Below, piece by piece: positions 55,681 to 64,000 of a stretch of 64,000 nt of DNA. Origin of the DNA: Rutpela maculata (taxonomy: Eukaryota; Arthropoda; Insecta; Coleoptera; Cerambycidae). A model generated the notes under the pieces. It was not told the origin of the DNA and searched no databases. It was given only the letters and a program-made list of their open reading frames with translations. Numbering within the stretch: the first letter of the stretch is position 1; every line of letters begins with the position of its first letter. The stretch is from positions 107,201,823 to 107,265,822 of the forward strand of contig OW386291.2 in assembly GCA_936432065.2 (NCBI GenBank). The letters are read 5' to 3'. The position numbers were made by a program, and so were the translations under genes.

Positions 55681-57331
55681 TGTCAAGAAAGAAAACCTGA
55701 TACAGTTCTAGCGGAAAAAAAAGGTGGTAGTGGTCTCCTAAAAAAGCAATAAATAATAGGTGTCAGCTACAAAGGGAAGTTTTGTGTAAATACTTTTACA
55801 GATTTTTTCACTTGTAAACCGTCCCCCTCCACCGAAATGTCTCATTATTTATAGTCCTTTAAATATTGTTCAAATGGATTATAGTGTCCACCATTAACGA
55901 CGATTTTTATAAATGAAGATAAGTTTTGTTACAGGGAAGTGCAAACAATACCCTTAACAGTGTTTTTAATAGAAATCATGACATGCAACATTTTTACAAA
56001 TTCCAATTCAAAACACAATGATTATTACATTTTTTCCGTAGATAGAGAAAGAACAGTATATAACGATCTTTTTACTGTAATTACAAACGTCAAATGATTT
56101 GTAACGAAGTTCTTTAATAAGATTTTTGTTCTTGCGGTTAATAGTAAAGTTAAGGTTCAATAATTATACTATTTAATATTGCTTCTATTAATGTATATTT
56201 AATTTTTTTAGAAAAAAGTTTCACACAAATCAAGTTACGATTAATCAGCGCTGTATTTCTATCATCGAACTTAAAAAAAGTTCAGGGTCAATTCATAATG
56301 ACTAGGTGTAGTTGTAATAATGTGCCAAGATATTAATAGTTAGAACAGGTATATTTGGATTTTTCTAATACAGTTATTGTCGATATTAAATTATTTTTTA
56401 AAATAGAATTATGCATGTCTGATTAAATATCTCATACCCTCCCTTATTATTTACCTCTCTTCTGATTGAGACATCAGAAAAATATATAAAGTTGACAGCT
56501 TACGTGATCATGTAGAGTTTTATAAGTAGGACCCAAATTTACGTTGTTAGTAATTTTATTGAACAAATTATTTTATAAAAATTGTATTACTTGTTTCTAT
56601 TCACTGATTAGATTTGTTTCCCTCAATTTTGAAAAGCATTCACTTGATAATTATATCTACCTTTGGTACCCTCTTATTTATATACACTTTTAGTCCAATC
56701 AGTGGGGATTTTGCCCTGCAAAAGGTGGAGTAGTAGTAATGATTTTAATATATGTTGTTTAAGTCAAAGTCCTGATGAAAAATACATGTTTTCGACCTTG
56801 AGAGATCTTCAATTAAAGATACAAAAAACCAGTTTTTTCGGCAACGCTCGATGTTCAAGACAAAGTTGAAGAGGACAAAATTTATTATAGTTTTTATATA
56901 TACATTTTTATTGTAAGTCTATTGTTTAAAGAGGTACCGCGTCAGAAACATGAATTTAAGAAGAACACTTTTTTTATTAAGTATATTATAATGTACGTTT
57001 ACCACTTAACATATTTGATATTATTTATATTTAATTGTATTTGAACTAAAAAAATTTGAAATTTGAAACTGACGGTATATAATAGTATTACAGTGGCCTC
57101 GAAAATAGGATTGAAATTATTAAATTTATTGACAGTTATTCAGAAGAATTGGCTATAAAACATGAAATGCCTCAAGGGTTGGTACTTGCTCCTATACTCT
57201 TACTGTTTTTATATATTAAGAACAGAAACATTTTTTTAATGATTTTATTGCTATATAAAAATTTCAAATTATAAAATTTTATGTCCCGACTATTGGCTAC
57301 AAAATTTTAAATTCCTAACAAAATCCTTTGC
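55681..57331. other. No gene recognised
   Basis: AT-rich; the short frames have no known domain. Confidence 0.4.
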
Positions 57332-58023
57332 ACAATTAGGAAGTTTCCTATTTTAGAAATATCATGTACATTCAACCTCATTTAGTAGTCTTTCAGATAA
57401 CTAGTCAAACAAAAAAAAAATTATCTCGATATCTGAAAAACTCACGAACTTATTCAATTTCTTATTTGAATACTTCGCCTCGGCTGAAGTCCACCGTGAC
57501 GTCACAATACATAACGCGCTGACTTGCCATGCCGGCGGCCCGCCGCATGTTCCCTTTATTTAGTGCATGTGCTCGATTTTCTGAAATGTCACAAAATGTC
57601 ACTTTTAATTCGTTCGTGCCGAGCTGAATTTTCGAATTTCGTCATGCAATTTACGATCAGGTTTATCTGGAAGATCTCTTTACGTCGTGACATCATACGG
57701 CTGTCCCAATGGTGTTTTTCGAAAAATATGAACGTGCCAAAATTGCATGTTTTAACAATTTTTTCGGCTCTCAAATGCAAGCTGGCTATAAACTGCCGGT
57801 GCCTGCCAGCGAGTATAAAGGTGTCCGCGCCCGCTCGCTGTTGGCGGAATCATGTATTGTGACGTAATCGAGCCTCAGCCCAGATGATCGCAGCATTTTA
57901 AACTTGGAAGGACCATAACTTTTTTATTTATAGTGATAATTTAAAAAAAAATTACAGATGTTTTTTAGATTTTTACGACTATTTATTACGAGAAGATGAG
58001 AAAAATGGAAACTTCCTAATTGT
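57332..58023. mobile_element. MITE of 692 bp with a nested inverted repeat
   Basis: The 17-bp perfect terminal inverted repeats are ACAATTAGGAAGTTTCC and GGAAACTTCCTAATTGT. Inside, a second inverted pair, CGTCACAATACAT (about 57,502) and ATGTATTGTGACG (about 57,853), encloses a GC-richer 350-bp core. The 112-codon frame at 57,524 falls in this core and shows no known domain. Whether this is one element or one inside another cannot be decided. No clear target duplication. Confidence 0.7.
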
Positions 58024-58103
58024 TTATAAACATTCAAAATACTTAAAAATGTAAGTAATTAGGCACTAGCAAATCGAAAATCCTATCTCTAAGCCTGCGC
58101 GTA

Positions 58104-58484
58104 TAGGGTTGCCAGGTCTAAAACACGAAAAGCCGGACTTATAAATTTGGCCGGACATTTGGTACAAAAAGCCGAACAGCATTCGTTAGCAATAAAAAAA
58201 AAACTAAAACACAAAATCAGTCTTTTAATATGTTTATTAAACGTGATTGATTTAAAAATAAACATTTGTTACATAAGAACAGAAAAAGTCATCACAAAAC
58301 AATAAAATGTAGCTATAGAAAAGCGACTAAAAATGAAAAAAAAAAGAACGAAACAATCTCGTTTCAGAGCCTTAGGCAAAAATCCAAACAAAAGCCGGAC
58401 AGGCCGGACATGTTAATTTTTTTGCCGTACGAAACCGTAAAAAGCCAAACATGTCCGGCTAAATCCGGACGCCTGGCAACCCTA
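58104..58484. mobile_element. MITE of 381 bp, TAGGGTTGCCAGG ends
   Basis: The left end TAGGGTTGCCAGG and right end CCTGGCAACCCTA are perfect 13-bp inverted repeats. Beyond them both ends carry repeated GCCGGAC/GTCCGG motifs in mirror order (AAGCCGGAC at 58,130; TCCGGCTAAATCCGGAC at 58,454). A (T/C)AGGGTTGCCA terminus is common in hAT-type MITEs, but no 8-bp duplication is seen, so the class is open. Confidence 0.75.
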
Positions 58485-61079
58485 AAAGGGACGCCCTTTT
58501 CGACCATTACAAAACAAACAAAGAAACTCGAGGGACGGTCTATGCCTCCTCTACAAAAAACGCAGAATTAACTTGAAATTTACTTCACCATGGCCGTAAG
58601 AAAATGTATATATAACAAGAAAAATCACTGAAATTTGAAATAATCTACCTATATAATCTCATTGTGATGTGGAAAAACCTTAAAAACAATAAATTATTAT
58701 AAAAAAATTATTCATAGATAATTTACATACAAAAATGGAGTTTGACGATTTAAAAAAAAATTAAACTTCATTTTCCGCTGTACCTCGTTACATATTAGAC
58801 TTACAATAAAAATGTATATACTGGCGGCTTTCGCCAGCCCCCCCCCCCCTCCAGGTCTAAAACTTATATTTTTGATCAGTTCCTCGACTTAAACAACATA
58901 TATCAAAATCATTACTGCTCCAGATTATTTATTTATTAATGATTTCTCTGATTACAAATTTGATTTATTGTGTCTAAAGATTTATATCTGTTTAATGTCG
59001 CTTATTCCTGAAAAAAATAAAATATTGAAGGAAAAGACAGAAAACGTTTTAATACGTTTATTTTACGACAATTGTCATATTCATTTGTACATATTAAATA
59101 TTCGTTGGGGCAACTGCCTCATATGACAAGAAAGTGGAGAAAGTATTCGTTGGGACAATAGCCAGAATAATTTACTATAAGTTTAAATTAAATATTCGTT
59201 GGGACAAGTTGTCACATTTACTTTTGTAGAATAATCAGGTCGGCATATGGATAATCTAACACAAGCTCTGGGAAATATCCCAGTGGTGATATGATTACAA
59301 AGGCAATCAATCACAAATGTCTATAAAATTGTCACAACTGTCGTAAATTTTGTTTCGGTGTTTCGATAATTTGACGGCTCACCATTTACAATTATGAACT
59401 GGTGACAGAGATCATTGATCTCTATTAAACACCTGATGCATCTTGTTTTATAAATGAAAGTGACATGGAACAAAATCTTGTGTTTGCTTTCCGAAAATAT
59501 TCGAAAATATAACTAATAGCAAAAAGAGTAATAAATATCTTTCACTTGAAATTACAGAGACGGCAATTAATGCAGATTCCCGCAAAAGGTAAAGAACTGC
59601 AAAATCTGAAATCAACCAGTCGCGGTTGTCATAAATATTATTTGTATAACTAAGCTGAATAGTTCTCAGATAATAACAACAATCATCATAACATTTTAAA
59701 ATCCAAAGAAAAATTTCCATTAATTAAACTTAATAAAATAGTTGAAAAATTAAATTACTTACTTAATTTTGATTATTCGTTGAAATAATGAAATAAACCA
59801 ATACAGTATAATTTCAAATAAATTATCTAATCAATAAAGTACCACAGTAATTGTCGCAATCGCGTTTTCAATCGAAGATATGAAGTTGTGTACTTTTGGT
59901 AATGATTTTAGTGCATAAAAAAATGCAATTAACAATTATCCGAGAATAATCAAGTTACTTTTCCTAGACCAGTATACACGGTGAGATTACCACTTTCCCC
60001 GTGATTCAGCATAAAAGTGCTCTATTAGTTGAAACCCTCCAAAATGGGACGCGCAGATCAGCTTAATATCACAACCTGCGTACACCGAGGGTTCCTAGAT
60101 CACTGTGATTTTAGAAGTGATCAATCGTAGACAGTCAGTATACAATATTTTCCAAATAACGAACTTAATACTTCTGTATTTATGAAAACGAAAGAATGTA
60201 AGCAACAATTTGAACGATTCACTGATAGTTATTGTAAGCATAATGGTTATTTCGAAAATTTACTAAATTTGTCTAATAGAATATGTTATAAATATATTTA
60301 TGACGCCTTGCGCATTGAATCAAACTAGAAACTAATATAGATTAGTTCGTGCCGTCACTTCTTCATCAATTTCCCGCACCCCAACCAACATCAATAATAT
60401 AATTATTTAATTTCACTGCACTATAATTAGTAGAGTAATTTCGATAATGGAGGTGAAACGGGAATTTGTAAATTGACATACAGAATTAAAATCATTCGTT
60501 TTAACGACCCTACATAAAAGTTTTCTTAAATATAAAAATATAACCTTCACTTTTTGTTACATTTTTTTGACCAATATACTTCAGAATATTTAGGGTTAGT
60601 AGACCAGCCAAATATGATTGTTTTATTAGCATCATTTAAAAAAATGTTATAAGGATTCAATATAAAGGTAATTTTTCTTACGTAATCGAGTGGGCAACTT
60701 TAACTTATTTGTTTAACAATGGCACTGAATAAATAGATAAATACTCATGTATGCAATTATGCATAACACATAATTTGAAATGTTTTTTAACGGAACGTAA
60801 ATATACTCATGCTTAATCAATATTTATCTTAATAAATTACGAAAAAAATTTAAAAAACGCATTTAAAAGGCGTGTTAAATTCCGAAAAGAAGATCTTTCA
60901 TGAGATCCTTTTGCTTCAGCGCAGCAATATGTGTGTGTGAGAGAGAGATATTTGGCTTCAGAAAAAAAAAATTCTCAGCCACAGAAAATTATTTTTTTAC
61001 TAATATTATATTTTTATGTTATTTGTTCTAATAAAATGTACGATTAGGTAAGAAAATTCCATTCTATCATAACTCAGCA
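58485..61079. other. No gene recognised
   Basis: AT-rich. TATTCGTTGGG(A/G)CAA occurs three times (59,098, 59,144 and 59,200). Otherwise there is no coding or repeat signal I can define. Confidence 0.4.
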
Positions 61080-62320
61080 GGCTTGTTATATTTATGGGTA
61101 AATTCACTTTGAGATTAATCAGGTCACTTAAAATTTTCTCTGTTTGGGCAGTATATTTCTTACACGTAAAGAATACATGGTTAAGGTCTCCCAGGACGTA
61201 TTATCACATGGGCAGGTTGAGGTGTTCTGAACGCCTATCCTGCACAAATGTGCAGGGAAGGTGCCCTGATTCAATTTGAGTCTAGCTATGGTAGAAGAAT
61301 AAAAATTTGGAGCGGAGTATTCTTCGATATATGGAATACTCTTAGGGTGGGTAAGATGTATAAGGGCTTAAGGGTTTTTGCTGACCTGACACAATCTGTC
61401 CAGACGCATTCCCAATATTTTCTTACTTTCCTCTTCAATTCCCTTATTATATCGTTTCTGTCAGTAGTTGGGTCAATTACAGTAAGATTTATCGATTCCT
61501 TTGCAATGTTGTCAACGACTTCATTACCTTCTAATTCTATATGCCTTTTTACCCATACAAATATTATTATTTGTCCTTTGTCAAAAAGTCTGGTCAATTT
61601 TTGTTTTATTTTTAAAGTTCTGGAATCTGCTTTTCTTTAACCGCGGCTACCTAGTGATTGGAGTACAGACTTGGAGTCTGTCAGAATCACGCATTGTTGG
61701 ATGCACGCTTCACTCACCCAGTCCAAAGTGCACTCTGTGGCATACGCTTCGGCTGTGTATATGGAGCTAATATCGGCAATACGCCTCTGGCAGTAATACT
61801 GATTGTTAGGAACATAGAAGGCACCAGTAAGGGTTTTAGATCCGTCTGTGTATATCGCTACTTCTTCGGGGTCACTATTTAATATACAGTGTATGATATT
61901 CCGATTGTATTGGGGTATATCTGAATATATGGGGAATATGATAGTCTGCATAAATAATAGTGTACAGTAATCATTCTGGAATATGGGTGGAGTTTTGCTA
62001 CTAGTTAATTCTGAGTAATTATTCGTTTCTAATAATGCGTCTACAAGCGGTGGACTCTTTTTTTTTTCCAAGATTTATTCGTGAGAGTCTCTATTGTAAG
62101 AGAGTATATTTATATTTAATGAATAAGTTTTATCTACTGTTCTTAGTCCAATTAAGAATTTATTTGCCAAAAAATTTCTTCTAATATTTAATGAAGGCTC
62201 TTGTGCTTCCCCCAAAATTGCAGGACAAGGTGAACGTAGCAGTATACTTGTGTAGTTATCTTGACACAGGCGGGCTTTGGGAAAGATTGTATACAAATCA
62301 TCAACGTACAAAGTAAAAAC
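61080..62320 (-). pseudogene. Decayed LINE: RNase H and 3' coding part
   Basis: Minus-strand frames. At 62,311-62,075 is the region just after RT (SPCPAILGEAQEPSLNIRRN). At 62,071-61,637 is RNase H, with IYTDGS (D76), TAEAYA (E108) and LTDSKS (D132) as three of the active-site acids. At 61,597-61,286 is its C-terminal part, with HIELEGNEVVDNIAKES carrying the fourth motif (H..GNE.(A/V)D). A final HLCRIG...CPCD zinc-like tail is near 61,240-61,195. All active-site motifs are legible but split over frames by shifts. It resembles LINEs that carry RNase H (I, R1 or LOA groups). Confidence 0.8.
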
Positions 62321-63170
62321 ATTTTTACCTAATACTAGTCACAGGTGACACTTCACAAACTGTTATTTCATCAATAATCGATATTAAAAAATCACTGGTA
62401 ACGACTATTACTAGAGTTATTACAAAGCAGTCATGTTATCATGACTACGTTGCATTGGTTAATACACTTACACTTTGAATGTCACATAAACACAGCAAAA
62501 TAAAACGTCACAGGGCCCAGTCATTAGCCTTGTGGTACCCCGTATCAACAAGAACAAAGTCAGAATTGAGCTTGTTTACGGAACTGTGACTATTGTATAA
62601 AAATGTATGTTTTCGGAATTTTAAGAAACAAAGTAAGATAATGCAACGGAACACCTCGTATGTCACAGCCCTAAAGTTATCATAGTTTATACAGGCAGAA
62701 GCTCTATTGTCACAGAAAACACCCACAGAGCAATCGCCTGCTTCTAATGAATCCTCATAAATAGAATATATACCAGTTATGGTAGGACATTCCAGAACAA
62801 ACACCATGTTATTAGATAAAATTTTGAATTGAAGAATATTGTCAAGCCATCATAATAAGCATACTCAAAAACTCAATAGTTTTCTGAGTGCCTTTTCCAC
62901 CATTTTAGTAAGTTAGAAAAAAATTGGTTCTAAAGGTAAATTCACTATGTAGGATATAGGTTTTATTAATAAGTTTCAAACACGTTTAACTAGGAACATT
63001 GGAATGTCGTCCGGTCCAGCAATGTTTTTGTATTTAAGTATGTTATTTAGTAAATTAAATAGTTGATCTTCAGAGTAAAAAGATCGAGAAGTAAAGTTTG
63101 ATTTATTTAATTTGGTAATTATACAGTATGTCCCTGGATGAAATTTACAAGAGGGGAAATAGTACATTAT
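62321..63170 (-). pseudogene. Decayed LINE: reverse transcriptase part
   Basis: Minus-strand frame 63,167-62,976 ends in NILKYKNIAGPDDIPMFLVK, matching the opening RT block (GPDxIPxxxxK). Frame 62,807-62,508 contains SVGVFCDNRASACINYDNFR, which aligns with the SVGVFxDxxKAFDxIxxD block, but the Ala-Phe-Asp core is altered. The order and strand match the RNase H part at 61,080-62,320, so this is one 5'-truncated, internally eroded element of at least 2.1 kb. Confidence 0.65.
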
Positions 63171-63281
63171 TCAACGAGCGGTAATGTAGGTAATAACGCA
63201 GATGAAGTTTACAGCACGAGCCACAGGCGAATGTTGTAATTCATCAAGCGAGTTATTACCATTACCGCAAGTTGAATACTA
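63161..63281. repeat. Hairpin of about 121 bp
   Basis: TTCAACGAGCGGTAATG pairs with CATTACCGCAAGTTGAA, GGTAATAAC with GTTATTACC, GATGAA with TTCATC, and TTTACA with TGTAA, towards a GAGCCACAGGC tip. It is imperfect but continuous. It touches the 5' limit of the LINE relic. Confidence 0.75.
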
Positions 63282-64000
63282 TACTTTATCTACGATTATA
63301 ACCATAAATATTATATTGAGAGAATTTTGTTTAAATTACTCAGTTTGTTTGTTAATAAAATTAACTAAAATTTAATTTTTGTACACACTTTCATATTTAT
63401 TCTGCGATTTTTCGGGTAATAAATTATGTATTGTATCATTAGCTACTTGTTTTCATTCTGGTGGTGTACATATTAGTTCAACTTCACTAACCGAATTCTT
63501 CATTTTTGGCACAATTATACTTAACTTGATTTGAAAACGTTGAAACTATTTAAACTTGATATATCACCTTCCTCCTCTCAACAATAATGGATCGTTGTAT
63601 CTCACAGTATCGGAAAAGAATTTCTCTCGGACAGAGCTATAGCCATCTTCGTCTCGCGCGTTACGTCGATTGGACAGGCTAGCCATGAAGATAAAGGTGA
63701 TTGGCTCTGTACCTAGTGATTTATAATAACTTACTCATTATAACTCGCGCTATTTGTTTATGGATACTATTAATTGTTCAAAAGCAGTTCATTAATTAGT
63801 ATATAACCTAATAAGAGTAGATAAACATTTTTTTTTATAAAAAAATGTCAAAAGAATAAAAAGTTTTTGTTTAATTTTAATCATCTCCAATTAAAACAAC
63901 AATATTAATGTGCATGCTCTTAGAATCGGAAAATAGGTCTAATAGTGGAGAGTCGTTAGATTTAGACCCGTAAAGAATTCACCAGTGATCAAATTGTTAT
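63282..64000. other. No gene recognised
   Basis: AT-rich, with a GC-richer patch at 63,590-63,720 containing two GATTGG (reverse CCAAT) boxes at about 63,668 and 63,699. It could be promoter-like, but no gene follows within the window. Confidence 0.35.

Noticed and set aside
61248..61640. 130-codon plus-strand frame
   Set aside because: Antisense shadow of the RNase H region of a LINE read on the minus strand.
1..64000. CRISPR array, operon or prokaryotic system
   Set aside because: No regularly spaced identical repeats with unique spacers and no clustered long genes. The retroelements and MITEs indicate an insect-type nuclear genome.

Overview
This window is AT-rich nuclear DNA, most likely from an insect. 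The evidence is an errantivirus-type Ty3/gypsy element with a tRNA-Ser-like primer site, Jockey/R1/RTE-type LINE fragments, a Penelope-like element, a decayed Tc1 transposase, and many short inverted-repeat transposons. There is no bacterial-style gene packing, no recognisable host exon, no true rRNA or tRNA gene and no CRISPR array. I cannot place the species.

Layout, left to right. 0.3-5 kb: hairpins, a tandem pair of a ~700-bp repeat with ACTTCCAC/GTGGAAGT ends (called the ACTTCCAC family here), and a 414-bp MITE. 5.8-9.1 kb: nested palindromes, including a 1,920-bp foldback element (FB1) whose unoccupied target survives at 55.64 kb. 10.2-11.7 kb: LINE coding fragments, one split by a 298-bp palindromic MITE. 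13.7 and 23.2 kb: two SINEs with 5S rRNA-derived heads. 15.5-16.6 kb: broken Tc1 transposase. 17.9-18.3 kb: ~18-bp minisatellite. 20.1 kb: perfect 99-bp palindrome next to a TA-flanked MITE. 27.4-28.3 kb: Transib-like inverted-repeat element. 28.85-31.6 kb: a second foldback element (FB2) built like FB1. 35.6-37.1 kb: two ACTTCCAC-family copies head to head. 38.0-39.2 kb: Penelope-like remnant. 41.8-42.4 kb: RTE-like LINE fragment. 42.5-50.6 kb: the gypsy-like provirus. 51-52.3 kb: LINE fragment and another ACTTCCAC-family copy. 57.3-58.5 kb: two further MITEs. 61.1-63.2 kb: a decayed RNase H-bearing LINE.

The only long, well-preserved open frames belong to the provirus on the minus strand: gag (471 codons), a protease frame (418 codons) and an env-like frame (417 codons from the first Met). 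Its two 364-bp LTRs look identical by eye and it has a 4-bp target duplication, so insertion was recent. Yet it has no recognisable reverse transcriptase/RNase H, and its integrase is broken. It was probably copied by enzymes supplied in trans.

The most unusual material is the pair of foldback elements. FB1 and FB2 share TTA target duplications, TAG...CTA ends, arms of about 840-880 bp, and a ~140-bp internal period marked by a GCAGACG core. The 5S-headed SINE with an 8-bp target duplication, the Transib-like element with CACAGTG ends and a CGCTG duplication, and three dyad motifs in the proviral leader also deserve checking. All comparisons were made by eye.
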